DNA from: Lachnospiraceae bacterium
GTDB taxonomy: Bacteria > Bacillota > Clostridia > Lachnospirales > Lachnospiraceae
Assembly: GCA_900751785.1 (NCBI GenBank)
Contig: CAADSM010000168.1
Span: forward strand, 1 to 12,374
DNA: 12,374 nt
Direction of reading: 5' to 3'
Part shown: piece after piece, positions 5,889-12,374 of the stretch
Numbering within the stretch: the first letter of the stretch is position 1
How the letters are laid out: every line of letters starts with the position of its first letter
Made by a program: the position numbers and the translations under genes
Notes under the pieces: generated by a model
Seen by the model: only the letters and a program-made list of their open reading frames with translations
Databases searched by the model: none
What the model was told of the DNA's origin: nothing

Positions 5889-6848
5889 TTACTCGTCGCC
5901 GTGGTTTAACTCAAGATTAAACTCTTTCAGCTTTGCCAGGACCTCTTCCAGTGACTTACGTCCAAGGTTGCGGACCTTCATCATGTCCTCAGGTGTCTTG
6001 TTCGTAAGCTCTTCCACTGTGTTGATTCCGGCTCTCTTCAGACAATTGTACGAGCGGACAGAAAGCTCAAGCTCATCGATGCTCATCTCGAGAACTTTCT
6101 CTTTCTCATCATCCTCTTTCTCGATCATGACTTCAGCTGCCTGCGCAACCTCGGACAGGTCGATAAAGAGCTTCAGATGCTCGCTCAGCACTTTTGCTGC
6201 AAGGCTTACAGCCTCGTCAGGAAGCATTGTTCCCTTTGTCCATACGTCCAGTGTCAGTTTATCATAATCTGTGATCTGACCCACACGGGTGTTCTCAACA
6301 GAAAGATTCACGCGCTCAACCGGTGTATAGATAGAATCGATCGGGATCACGCCGATCGGCATGTCTTCCGTCTTATTCTTATCTGCACTTACATATCCTC
6401 TTCCCTTTGTGATGGTGAGTTCCATGTAAAGCTTGCTCTCTTTTCCGCCGCTTAAGGTAGCAATGACCTGCTCAGGATTCACGATCTCGATATCGGAATC
6501 TGCCTGAATATCAGCACCGGTCACAACTCCTTCGCCCTCGAACTCGATATACGCAGTCTTTACCTCGTCAGACTCGGATGTGTTTTTGATCGCCAGGGAC
6601 TTCAAGTTCATGATGATCTCTGTCACATCTTCCTTCACACCGGGAATGGAACTGAATTCATGCAGGACACCGTCGATCTTCACGGAGCTGATGGCTGCTC
6701 CCGGCAGAGAAGAAAGCATGATTCTTCTCAGGGAGTTTCCAAGAGTTGTTCCGTAGCCTCTCTCCAGCGGCTCTACAACAAATCTTCCATACTTTTTATC
6801 ATCTGAAACATCTGTAATCTCAATATTCGGTTTATTAAAATCAAACAC
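5889..6848 (-). CDS. rpoA: DNA-directed RNA polymerase alpha subunit
   Basis: The alpha dimer is the scaffold for assembly of RNA polymerase, and its C-terminal domain contacts UP elements and activators. The 319 residues fit the family. The N-terminal dimer domain (about 1-230) has the conserved [20 protein letters not shown] stretch. An acidic linker ([10 protein letters not shown]) leads to the C-terminal domain with [16 protein letters not shown] and [12 protein letters not shown], the helix-hairpin-helix DNA-binding part. The start codon is GTG, with AAGGAGGG 8 nt upstream. The gene lies 84 nt after rpsD and 270 nt before rplQ. All parts look intact. Confidence 0.98.
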   Translation of the reverse strand: MFDFNKPNIEITDVSDDKKYGRFVVEPLERGYGTTLGNSLRRIMLSSLPGAAISSVKIDGVLHEFSSIPGVKEDVTEIIMNLKSLAIKNTSESDEVKTAYIEFEGEGVVTGADIQADSDIEIVNPEQVIATLSGGKESKLYMELTITKGRGYVSADKNKTEDMPIGVIPIDSIYTPVERVNLSVENTRVGQITDYDKLTLDVWTKGTMLPDEAVSLAAKVLSEHLKLFIDLSEVAQAAEVMIEKEDDEKEKVLEMSIDELELSVRSYNCLKRAGINTVEELTNKTPEDMMKVRNLGRKSLEEVLAKLKEFNLELNHGDE

Positions 6849-6932
6849 TACACAGACCCTCCTTATGGGCTAAAATATGTTGAGGGGGTACGATGTTACA
6901 TCTAATTCTCTGCGCACTAAATGCAGCCGTTA

Positions 6933-7526
6933 TTATTTAGAATATAACTCGACGATTAACATCTCATCAACCGGAACGTCGATTGCTTCTCTCGCCGGCA
7001 GCTCCTTAACTGCACCTTTCAGATTCTCAGAATCTACGTCAAGCCAATCCGGGATCAGGTTTCCGCCTGTAACTTCCAGGATCTCTTTGTATCTCGGTGA
7101 GCTCTTCTTATTCTCTTTGATCTCGATCGTATCGCCCGCTTTTACAAGGTAGGACGGAATGTTCACCTGCTTGCCGTTTACGAGCACATGCTTGTGATCA
7201 ACGATCTGTCTTGCTTCTTTTCTTGTTCTTGCAAATCCCATACGGAAAACAACATTGTCCAGTCTGGACTCCAGAAGTCTCATCAGGTTCTCACCTGTCA
7301 TTCCTTCCATCTGTTTTGCTTTCGCATAGTAGTTTCTGAACGGTTTCTCCAGGACTCCGTAGATGAATTTTGCTTTCTGTTTCTCACGAAGCTGCAGAGC
7401 GTACTCGCTCATCTTTCTGTTTGATCTCTTTAACTGTCTGTTAGATTTCTTTGTGATTCCTAAATAAATCGGATCCATTCCTAAGGAACGGCATCTTTTA
7501 AGAACAGGAACTCTGTTTACTGCCAT
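6933..7526 (-). CDS. rpsD: 30S ribosomal protein S4
   Basis: S4 is a primary 16S rRNA-binding protein that starts 30S assembly; in several bacteria it also represses its own mRNA. The 197 residues contain the S4 domain core from about residue 88 (LESRLDNVVFRMGFARTRKEARQIVDHKHVLVNGK) and the usual end MLIVELYSK. The N-terminus has a single Cys (C12) in LKRCRSLG in place of the four-Cys zinc site of many S4 proteins, so this is the zinc-free form. The start ATG at 7526 has a close GGAGG site; an ATG eight codons earlier lacks one. In Bacillus subtilis rpsD lies elsewhere; its place between rpsK and rpoA is the common clostridial and proteobacterial order. Confidence 0.98.
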   Translation of the reverse strand: MAVNRVPVLKRCRSLGMDPIYLGITKKSNRQLKRSNRKMSEYALQLREKQKAKFIYGVLEKPFRNYYAKAKQMEGMTGENLMRLLESRLDNVVFRMGFARTRKEARQIVDHKHVLVNGKQVNIPSYLVKAGDTIEIKENKKSSPRYKEILEVTGGNLIPDWLDVDSENLKGAVKELPAREAIDVPVDEMLIVELYSK

Positions 7527-7552
7527 TTCAATCCTCCTATATTCATACATGC

Positions 7553-7571
7553 CAGCGGCAGACCGCCGCTG
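7553..7571 (-). other. Hairpin just upstream of the rpsD ribosome site
   Basis: CAGCGGC (7553-7559) pairs with GCCGCTG (7565-7571) around a 5-nt loop, giving a perfect 7-bp GC-rich stem ending about 12 nt before the rpsD Shine-Dalgarno sequence. The position would suit translational feedback by S4, but no known S4-binding structure can be confirmed by eye. There is no U-tract. Confidence 0.4.
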
Positions 7572-7623
7572 TCTCTACACTCTTGCGTTGTATAAAGTTT
7601 ACAGATTTGATCTTCCGAAAAAA

Positions 7624-8019
7624 TTAGACTCTTCTGCGTTTCGGCGGACGGCATCCGTTGTGCGGAACCGGTGTTACGTCCTTGATGCTCACTACATCAA
7701 TACCGCATGCCTGAAGCGCACGGATCGCTGCTTCTCTTCCTGATCCCGGTCCTTTTACGAATACATCTACCGACTTAAGACCATGTACTAATGCTGCCTT
7801 AGCTGCTGTCTCAGCCGCCATCTGTGCTGCATATGGAGTAGATTTCCTTGAACCTCTAAATCCCAGACCGCCTGCACTTGCCCATGAAAGAGCATTTCCC
7901 TGTGTATCTGTCAGTGTAACAATTGTATTGTTAAAAGATGACTGGATGTGTGCTTGTCCTCGTTCAACGTTTTTCTTGACACGTTTTTTTGTTACTTTTT
8001 TCGCAACCTTCTTAGCCAT
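7624..8019 (-). CDS. rpsK: 30S ribosomal protein S11
   Basis: S11 forms part of the 30S platform and lines the mRNA path near the E site. The 131-residue protein has a Lys-rich N-terminal tail ([15 protein letters not shown]) followed by the conserved body [32 protein letters not shown] and the basic end [10 protein letters not shown]. The length is normal. The start at 8019 is preceded by only a weak ribosome site (AGGT). It follows rpsM by 25 nt, so translational coupling is plausible. Confidence 0.98.
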   Translation of the reverse strand: MAKKVAKKVTKKRVKKNVERGQAHIQSSFNNTIVTLTDTQGNALSWASAGGLGFRGSRKSTPYAAQMAAETAAKAALVHGLKSVDVFVKGPGSGREAAIRALQACGIDVVSIKDVTPVPHNGCRPPKRRRV

Positions 8020-8044
8020 TTAAACTAACCTACTTTCTTCCTAT

Positions 8045-8413
8045 TTATTTCTTCTTATTCGCTACAGTTTTCTTCGGACCCTTGCATGTTCTCGCATTCG
8101 TCTTGGTCTTCTGACCACGCACCGGAAGTCCTTTTCTGTGACGGATTCCACGGTAGCATCCGATTTCCTTCAGTCTCTTGATGTTCAGCTGGATCTCTCT
8201 TCTGAGATCACCTTCTACAACCTGTGTCTCATCGATCACTGCGCTGATCTTCTTTACTTCTTCACTTGTAAGATCTCTTACACGTGTGTCAGGATTAACT
8301 CCTGCCTCTGCCAGAATACGGTCTGCGCTTGTTCTTCCGATTCCATAGATATAAGTCAGACCGATTTCAATGCGTTTGTCTCTTGGTAAGTCTACACCTG
8401 CAATACGAGCCAT
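8045..8413 (-). CDS. rpsM: 30S ribosomal protein S13
   Basis: S13 sits in the head of the small subunit and contacts the P-site tRNA and the large subunit. The 122 residues begin [20 protein letters not shown] and carry the helix-two-turn-helix region [12 protein letters not shown] and the signature [19 protein letters not shown] (91-109). The ATG at 8413 follows a good GGAGGAAAG site; the frame is open for 14 more codons, but those lie in the leader and are not conserved-looking. A 497-nt untranslated stretch separates it from rpmJ, much longer than other gaps in the operon. Confidence 0.98.
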   Translation of the reverse strand: MARIAGVDLPRDKRIEIGLTYIYGIGRTSADRILAEAGVNPDTRVRDLTSEEVKKISAVIDETQVVEGDLRREIQLNIKRLKEIGCYRGIRHRKGLPVRGQKTKTNARTCKGPKKTVANKKK

Positions 8414-8466
8414 GTGTCTTTCCTCCATTTTCTTTTCAATTTCATATTGTCCCAAATTGAGGCTGC

Positions 8467-8508
8467 GGATGCTCGGTAAGGCTTCTCCTTACTTTCGGTG
8501 CTGCATCC
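8467..8508 (-). other. Two-tier stem-loop in the rpsM leader
   Basis: The outer stem GGATGC/GCATCC (8467-8472, 8503-8508) encloses an inner stem GTAAGG/CCTTAC (8476-8481, 8487-8492) with a 5-nt loop. The two sides between the stems differ in length (3 and 10 nt), giving an asymmetric internal loop like those bound by ribosomal proteins. It lies about 55 nt upstream of the rpsM start. Binding is inference. Confidence 0.45.
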
Positions 8509-8741
8509 TACCGGGATATGTCCCGATATCCCAGCCCAGGCATATAGTAGATATATGCCCTTTCCCGGCACGGATCCATAGGAGTCCGCCAATGCAAACG
8601 CCGGGTATTTTAAGCAATATACAACCGCATCTGGGTGAACTCTGTATTAATAGGAAATAACAGACGTACATTACCAAATGCGCAGACCACACGCTCTGCC
8701 GGTACCTGTGTACGGAGCGGTGTATCCTTACTGTATATTAA

Positions 8742-8775
8742 ACAGCCCTACACACCGCCTGGTGTGTCGCGCTGT
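8742..8775 (-). other. Stem-loop with symmetric internal loop
   Basis: ACAGC (8742-8746) pairs with GCTGT (8771-8775), and ACACACC (8750-8756) with GGTGTGT (8761-8767), closing on a GCCT tetraloop. A 3x3 internal loop separates the two helices. It is the best folded element in the rpmJ-rpsM spacer. Confidence 0.5.
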
Positions 8776-8800
8776 CAGCCGCCTAAATAATTGCACAAAA

Positions 8801-8906
8801 CTAAGAATTGACGTTCGCCTCACTAAGCTCGAAAAGACCTCGCTAAGTTCGCCGAACAGGCTTCACACTAAGTTCAAGCCGCGCTTAACAGCTTGCTTTC
8901 ACTAAG
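8801..8906 (-). repeat. Degenerate CTAAG-word direct repeat after rpmJ
   Basis: The pentamer CTAAG (CTTAG on the transcribed strand) occurs five times, starting at 8801, 8823, 8843, 8868 and 8902. The two best copies on the minus strand read CGAACTTAGCGAGG and CGAGCTTAGTGAGG, 20 nt apart. Spacings of 20-34 nt and poor conservation argue against CRISPR. It resembles a decayed tandem or dispersed intergenic repeat. Confidence 0.5.
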
Positions 8907-8910
8907 TGTT

Positions 8911-9024
8911 CTAGCCTTGACGCTGTTTGTGCTTCGGATTCTCACAGATTACTCTGATGCTTCCTTTTCTTTTAATGATCTTGCATTTTTCACAAATTGG
9001 TTTTACTGATGATCTAACCTTCAT
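8911..9024 (-). CDS. rpmJ: 50S ribosomal protein L36, zinc form
   Basis: The 37-codon gene was found by reading the minus strand: it begins [19 protein letters not shown] and ends [10 protein letters not shown]36 is the smallest large-subunit protein and binds 23S rRNA near the base of the L7/L12 stalk. The four zinc ligands C11, C14, C27 and H32 are all present, so this is the C+ form. GGAGG lies 7 nt upstream of the ATG. Its position between infA and rpsM is the usual one. It has its own promoter in the gap after infA. Confidence 0.97.
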   Translation of the reverse strand: MKVRSSVKPICEKCKIIKRKGSIRVICENPKHKQRQG

Positions 9025-9068
9025 GTCAAATCCTCCTTCCCTGCTTTGCTCTGCCTACAATTTCCGGT

Positions 9069-9094
9069 ATTTTTGGGCACACCACCCCAAAAAT
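9069..9094 (-). other. Hairpin at the 5' end of the rpmJ transcript
   Basis: ATTTTTGGG (9069-9077) pairs perfectly with CCCAAAAAT (9086-9094) around an 8-nt loop. It starts about 5 nt after the predicted transcription start, the place where a 5' stem often protects mRNA from decay. There is no T-run after it, so it is not a terminator for infA. Confidence 0.5.
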
Positions 9095-9105
9095 GACCAT
9101 TTCAT

Positions 9106-9135
9106 AGTATATCACCTGTCAATAGATAAAGTCAA
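9106..9135 (-). promoter_or_regulatory. Internal promoter upstream of rpmJ
   Basis: On the minus strand TTGACT (9130-9135) and TATACT (9106-9111), each five of six consensus bases, are 18 nt apart; the -10 also has the extended TGN motif (TGATATACT). A TTGACA lies inside the spacer, too close to serve the same -10. The expected start near 9099 gives rpmJ a leader of about 75 nt. It would let rpmJ-rpsM-rpsK-rpsD-rpoA-rplQ be transcribed apart from the upstream genes. Confidence 0.75.
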
Positions 9136-9148
9136 TCACTTTTTTATA

Positions 9149-9367
9149 TTATTTATCTCTCCAGACAATACGTCCTTTGCTCAGGTCATACGGGGACATT
9201 TCAAGAGTAACTTTATCCCCTGGCAGAATCTTGATAAAGTTCATGCGGAGCTTTCCGCTGATGTGGGCAAGTACGACATGACCATTCTCCAGTTCTACCT
9301 TGAACATTGCGTTCGGAAGTTTTTCTACTACAACTCCTTCAATTTCAATTACGTCAGCTTTTGACAT
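9149..9367 (-). CDS. infA: Translation initiation factor IF-1
   Basis: IF-1 binds the A site of the 30S subunit during initiation and supports IF-2 and IF-3. The 72 residues form a single OB fold (S1-like), with conserved [21 protein letters not shown] and [19 protein letters not shown]. The length is exactly that of the family. An AGGAGG site precedes the ATG at 9367. It lies 89 nt after the KOW gene and is followed by the internal promoter for rpmJ. Confidence 0.98.
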   Translation of the reverse strand: MSKADVIEIEGVVVEKLPNAMFKVELENGHVVLAHISGKLRMNFIKILPGDKVTLEMSPYDLSKGRIVWRDK

Positions 9368-9430
9368 ATTTAATCCTCCTGCATTTAAAACAGATCTCTG
9401 TGATGATCCGCTTCGCTGTTGCTATTGACT

Positions 9431-9451
9431 GCAGGCTGCACGGCAGCCTGC
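9431..9451 (-). other. Hairpin between the KOW gene and infA
   Basis: GCAGGCTGC (9431-9439) pairs perfectly with GCAGCCTGC (9443-9451) around a 3-nt loop, 5 nt after the KOW-gene stop codon. There is no T-run on the transcribed strand. It may be an mRNA 3' barrier or a processing site. Confidence 0.45.
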
Positions 9452-9456
9452 CGGAT

Positions 9457-9711
9457 TCAGGCTTTCTTTTCTGTCTCCCGGCGGTATTCTCTGATCACCT
9501 GTCTGATCTCCTGATCAGCGGAAATACTGCCGGCTTTTACACTCAGGATTGGCTGAAGATGCCTGATATTCTTTTTCTTCATCCGGCTGAGGGGCCGCAA
9601 AGCCCCGTCTGCCAGATATACATATTCATTTTTGACACTGATTATGACATATATACAGCCCTTATCGTGTCCTGCTTTGGATTTCACAAGCATTCCCGGT
9701 TCATAATTCAT
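9457..9711 (-). CDS. KOW-domain RNA-binding protein (L14e-like)
   Basis: A small KOW-type gene in this place is common in Firmicutes (ybzG in Bacillus subtilis). The 84 residues begin with the KOW core (GMLVKSKAGHDKGCIYVIIS, about 6-25), followed by EYVYLADGALRPLSRMKKKN, a short beta-barrel related to archaeal and eukaryotic L14e/L27e, and a charged helical tail (EIRQVIREYRRETEKKA). It probably binds RNA on the ribosome, but its function is not established. It starts 6 nt after the adk stop, with GGAGAG as its ribosome site inside the adk end, so the two are translationally coupled. In B. subtilis map lies between adk and this gene; here it is absent. Confidence 0.85.
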   Translation of the reverse strand: MNYEPGMLVKSKAGHDKGCIYVIISVKNEYVYLADGALRPLSRMKKKNIRHLQPILSVKAGSISADQEIRQVIREYRRETEKKA

Positions 9712-9717
9712 AAGTGA

Positions 9718-10362
9718 TTACTCTCCGAGGATCTTCACGATCTCTGCGAACACGTCGTCGATATCGATCGTTCCGTCAACTTCTTTCAGAATGCCGGCCT
9801 CTGTGTAATAATCGATCAACGGCTGTGTCTGCTCGTGGTATACTCCAAGTCTCTTCTGCACTGTCTCAGGCTTATCATCGTCTCTCAGGATAAGGCCTCC
9901 GCCGCATTTATCGCAGATGCCTTCCTCCTTGGTCGGCGCATAGACGAGATGGTAAGTAGCTCCGCAGTCCACACATGCTCTTCTTCCGGACATGCGGGTC
10001 ACGATATTTTCATCCGGCACTTCTACGTTGATCGCATAATCGATCTTCTGTCCCATCTCTGAGAGAGCCTTGTCAAGCGCCTCTGCTTGCGGGATCGTGC
10101 GCGGGAATCCGTCCAGCACATACCCGTTTTTGCAGTCGTCCTGGTTCACTCTGTCAACAACCAGGTCAACGACCAGCTCATCCGGCACAAGGAGTCCCTG
10201 ATCCATAAATGTCTTGGCCTTCTTTCCAAGCTCTGTCCCGTTTTTAATGTTTGCTCTGAAGATGTCGCCTGTGGAGATATGCGGAATTGTATATTTCTCT
10301 GCAATCTTCTTTGCCTGGGTTCCTTTTCCGGCTCCCGGCGCTCCCAACATGATAATCTTCAT
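9718..10362 (-). CDS. adk: Adenylate kinase, zinc-binding long form
   Basis: Adenylate kinase interconverts ATP + AMP and 2 ADP and sets the cell's adenylate balance. The 214 residues include the P-loop GAPGAGKGT (7-15), the AMP-binding STGDIFRA (30-37), DGFPRT (84-89), and a long LID domain. The LID carries the four-Cys zinc site C130, C133, C150 and C153 typical of Gram-positive enzymes. GGAGGT is 6 nt upstream of the ATG at 10362. The gene is separated from secY by 155 nt with hairpins, longer than usual in this operon. Confidence 0.98.
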   Translation of the reverse strand: MKIIMLGAPGAGKGTQAKKIAEKYTIPHISTGDIFRANIKNGTELGKKAKTFMDQGLLVPDELVVDLVVDRVNQDDCKNGYVLDGFPRTIPQAEALDKALSEMGQKIDYAINVEVPDENIVTRMSGRRACVDCGATYHLVYAPTKEEGICDKCGGGLILRDDDKPETVQKRLGVYHEQTQPLIDYYTEAGILKEVDGTIDIDDVFAEIVKILGE

Positions 10363-10399
10363 ACTACAACCTCCATTCCTGAGTGTTTTCTATAGCCAA

Positions 10400-10499
10400 A
10401 GCGCACCGTCGGCGCTCTGTGCTCCGTTCCGTCTGCTGTGCACAGCTTCCTTAATAGCACATTAACCCGCCGCGTTTTATCCCGATAAAGGGATAAAAC
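10400..10499 (-). other. Hairpins in the secY-adk gap
   Basis: Three inverted repeats lie in the 155-nt gap: GTTTTATCCC/GGGATAAAAC (10474-10483, 10490-10499; perfect 10 bp, 6-nt loop), the perfect 12-nt palindrome GCTGTGCACAGC (10435-10446), and AGCGC/GCGCT (10400-10404, 10412-10416). None is followed by Ts on the minus strand, so termination is unlikely. I found no good promoter for adk here. Confidence 0.5.
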
Positions 10500-10517
10500 A
10501 GAGCGAGCTAAGTATGC

Positions 10518-11870
10518 CTAATATCCAAGGTAGCTGTTTTTCATTTTGCTGCCTTTATTATTTAAAAATCCTGTGTAATTTCTTACGAGCATCTGTGACT
10601 CGATCTTCTTGATCGTCTCAAGTACGACGCCGACGATAATGATGAGCGATGTACCGCCGAAGGATACGTTCGCGCCAAACACGCCGTTAAAGAAGAACGG
10701 AATAACCTGAACAATGATCAGGCCGCATGCGCCGATAAAGATGATATAGTTCAGGATCTTCTGCAGATACTCGACCGTCGGCTTTCCGGGGCGGGTTCCC
10801 GGGGTGAAACCGCCGTTCTTTTTCATATTGTTTGCGATCTCCAGCGGATTGAAGGTAATCGACGTATAGAAATACGCAAAAAATACAGTAAGTACGATGT
10901 AAATGAGAAGACCGATCGAATAAATCGGATTCTCAGGATCACACCAGTTATTGGAGTTCATACCGGCAAGGATCTGACTTCCGATTCCTGTACCGTTTCC
11001 TTTTCCAAGGAACTGCGCGATCACAATCGGAGTCTGCATCAGTGATGATGAGAAAATGACCGGGATAACGCCCGCTGTATTTACACGCAGCGGAATATGT
11101 GTGGACTGTCCGCCATACATCTTTCTTCCCTGGACCTTTTTCGAATACTGTACAGCAATCCTTCTCTCACCGCTCTGCAGGATCACAACAAAGATGACCA
11201 CTGCAAGCAGGATCGCAATGATGATAACTGCTGCGAGCGCGCCCTGGGCAATTGTCTTTCCGCTGATAAACTGTGTATACAGTGTGACAAAATCCTCCGG
11301 GATACGGGAAAGGATATTGATCAGAAGAACGATAGAGATACCGTTTCCTACACCCTTTTCAGTGATACGCTCTCCGATCCACATAAGGAATGCGCTTCCT
11401 GCTGTCAGTGTGCAAACTACGATTGCACAATTTACAAAGTTGTATTCTTCCAGAAGCCCCTGTCGGCCAAATCCAACAGCCATTGCGATCGATTCGATCA
11501 GCGCGAGGGCTACCGTCACGTATCTGGTAATCGCCGCGATCTTCTTTCTTCCGTCTTCGCCTTCCTTCTGCATTTCCTCCAGTTTCGGAATTGCGATCGT
11601 CAGAAGCTGCATGATAATGGAAGATGTAATGTACGGCGTAATACTCAGAGCAAAAATGGACATATTGCTAAAGGAACCGCCGGTAAACGCCTCAAAGAAA
11701 TTGAATGCGTCACCGGTCTGGCTCTCAAAAAAGTCCTGAATAAAGGTCGGATCTACTCCCGGGGTGGGGAGCTGTGATCCAAGTCTCACAACGATAAGCA
11801 TTGCAAACGTATAAAGGATCCTCTTTCTGATATCCTCTATCTGGAATGCTCTCCGCACTGTCTTCAGCAT
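10518..11870 (-). CDS. secY: Preprotein translocase subunit SecY
   Basis: SecY is the protein-conducting channel of the cell membrane, working with SecE, SecG and the SecA motor. The 450 residues show the expected ten hydrophobic segments. Recognisable parts are LGSQLPTPGVD (30-40) in the first periplasmic stretch, the signature EKGVGNGIS (171-179), the cytosolic loop SGERRIAVQYSKK (233-245) and the C5 loop KKNGGFTPGTRPGKPT (350-365) that touches SecA and the ribosome, then GTSLIIIVGVVLETI near the end. The ATG shares its A with the TAA stop of rplO (TAATG), so the two genes are translationally coupled; AGAGGTGAT serves as ribosome site. The tail KNSYLGY is slightly longer than in short SecY forms. 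Confidence 0.98.
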   Translation of the reverse strand: MLKTVRRAFQIEDIRKRILYTFAMLIVVRLGSQLPTPGVDPTFIQDFFESQTGDAFNFFEAFTGGSFSNMSIFALSITPYITSSIIMQLLTIAIPKLEEMQKEGEDGRKKIAAITRYVTVALALIESIAMAVGFGRQGLLEEYNFVNCAIVVCTLTAGSAFLMWIGERITEKGVGNGISIVLLINILSRIPEDFVTLYTQFISGKTIAQGALAAVIIIAILLAVVIFVVILQSGERRIAVQYSKKVQGRKMYGGQSTHIPLRVNTAGVIPVIFSSSLMQTPIVIAQFLGKGNGTGIGSQILAGMNSNNWCDPENPIYSIGLLIYIVLTVFFAYFYTSITFNPLEIANNMKKNGGFTPGTRPGKPTVEYLQKILNYIIFIGACGLIIVQVIPFFFNGVFGANVSFGGTSLIIIVGVVLETIKKIESQMLVRNYTGFLNNKGSKMKNSYLGY

Positions 11871-12310
11871 TAGATCACCTCTGCTTTTCCACCAAGGGCT
11901 TCAATCTTTTCAGCAGCCTTCGCACTGAATGCGTTTGCCTGAACTGTAAGCTTCTTAGTTAACTCTCCATTTCCAAGGATTTTTACACCATCTCTCGGGT
12001 TCTTTACGATACCGCTCTCGATGAGTGTCTCAACAGATACTGTAGCGCCATCCTCAAATACTTCAAGAGCGCTTAAGTTGATACCTACGATCTGTTTGGA
12101 GTTCCTGCATGTGAACCCTCTCTTCGGTATTCTTCTGTACAAAGGCATCTGACCGCCTTCAAATCCGGGTCTTGTGCCGCCTGAACGAGCTTTCTGTCCT
12201 TTATGGCCTTTACCAGCTGTCTTACCGTTTCCTGATCCATGGCCACGGCCTCTTCTGAAATTATCACTCTGTTTAGAACCGTCTGCCGGTCTTAAGTTTG
12301 ATAAGTCCAT
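11870..12310 (-). CDS. rplO: 50S ribosomal protein L15
   Basis: L15 is a late-assembling large-subunit protein that reaches deep into 23S rRNA. The 146 residues have the long basic, Gly-rich N-terminal arm ([20 protein letters not shown]) and the motif [18 protein letters not shown], then a globular end with [19 protein letters not shown]. The length is normal. The ATG at 12310 follows AAGGAGGT, 20 nt after the rpmD stop. Its stop codon overlaps the secY start by one base. Confidence 0.98.
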   Translation of the reverse strand: MDLSNLRPADGSKQSDNFRRGRGHGSGNGKTAGKGHKGQKARSGGTRPGFEGGQMPLYRRIPKRGFTCRNSKQIVGINLSALEVFEDGATVSVETLIESGIVKNPRDGVKILGNGELTKKLTVQANAFSAKAAEKIEALGGKAEVI

Positions 12311-12330
12311 GACGTTACCTCCTTATCTTT

Positions 12331-12374
12331 TTATGCCTCTTCTTCAACCTTAACTAAATGTCTAACCTGCTGTA
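12331..12374 (-). CDS. rpmD: 50S ribosomal protein L30, C-terminal end only
   Basis: The last 44 bases of the window, read on the minus strand, give QQVRHLVKVEEEA followed by TAA. This fits the end of bacterial L30, which precedes L15 in the spc operon. The rest lies beyond the right edge. With only 13 residues the call rests mainly on gene order and on the HLVKVE pattern typical of L30 ends. Confidence 0.85.
   Translation of the reverse strand, partial: QQVRHLVKVEEEA

Larger units (their letters stand above)
8414..8910 (-). other. Long structured spacer between rpmJ and rpsM
   Basis: This 497-nt stretch holds no convincing gene. In transcript order it contains a CTAAG-word repeat (8801-8906) and then a series of hairpins: 8742-8775, with 5-bp and 7-bp stems split by a 3x3 internal loop; 8564-8605, outer CCCGGC/GCCGGG; 8539-8559, 8-bp AT-rich stem; 8512-8532, two overlapping stems that exclude each other; and 8467-8508, outer GGATGC/GCATCC with an inner GTAAGG/CCTTAC. 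None has a U-tract. No clear promoter was found. It may be a regulatory leader for rpsM or an inserted repeat element. Confidence 0.6.

Noticed and set aside
8392..8692. Two minus-strand frames of 66 and 67 codons in the rpmJ-rpsM gap
   Set aside because: Neither has a good ribosome site or a recognisable motif; the region is better explained by RNA structure, and one frame runs into the rpsM start.
8801..8906. CRISPR array
   Set aside because: The repeated word is only 5 to 14 nt, poorly conserved and unevenly spaced, and there are no cas genes nearby.
10474..10499. Terminator after secY
   Set aside because: The stem is perfect but followed on the transcribed strand by GCGGCGGG, not by Ts, and adk belongs to the same operon.
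11056..11777. Long plus-strand frames opposite secY
   Set aside because: They are antisense shadows of a highly conserved membrane protein gene, with no ribosome site and no recognisable protein pattern.

Overview
The window looks like the chromosome of a low-GC Gram-positive bacterium of the class Clostridia, most probably family Lachnospiraceae. This rests on the gene order of the spc/alpha ribosomal cluster, a long clostridial form of L17, a zinc-type adenylate kinase, a SleB-type cell wall hydrolase and a bifunctional AdhE with clostridial-style promoter signals. No species name can be justified from the sequence alone.

Layout. All genes except the first are on the minus strand, so they are transcribed from right to left. 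From the right edge: the 3' end of rpmD (L30), then rplO (L15), secY, adk, a small KOW-domain gene, infA, rpmJ (37 codons), rpsM (S13), rpsK (S11), rpsD (S4), rpoA and rplQ (L17). A 12-bp terminator hairpin follows rplQ. Next comes a separately promoted small membrane-anchored protein of unknown function with its own terminator, then adhE with a strong promoter, then a phosphotransferase-fold kinase (APH/choline kinase type). The kinase converges on the 3' end of a plus-strand cell wall hydrolase at the left edge, and the two share one 21-bp inverted-repeat terminator.

How the genes work together. The right two thirds supply ribosomal proteins, the SecY translocon channel, adenylate kinase, initiation factor IF-1 and the RNA polymerase alpha subunit. 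Most gaps are short, but four stand out: secY-adk (155 nt), infA-rpmJ (124 nt, with an internal promoter), rpmJ-rpsM (497 nt, a ladder of hairpins plus a CTAAG repeat) and rpoA-rplQ (270 nt, with two back-to-back hairpins carrying the same 13-nt sequence). Compared with the Bacillus subtilis order, map is missing between adk and the KOW gene, and the ecfA1-ecfA2-ecfT-truA block is missing after rplQ.

The left third is about redox metabolism and housekeeping. The adhE promoter carries two sites resembling the operator of the NADH-sensing repressor Rex. A perfect copy of the Rex consensus, plus a second near match, lies upstream of the kinase gene. I found no clearly new multi-gene system. The best leads are the structured spacers inside the ribosomal operon and the possible Rex control of the kinase.
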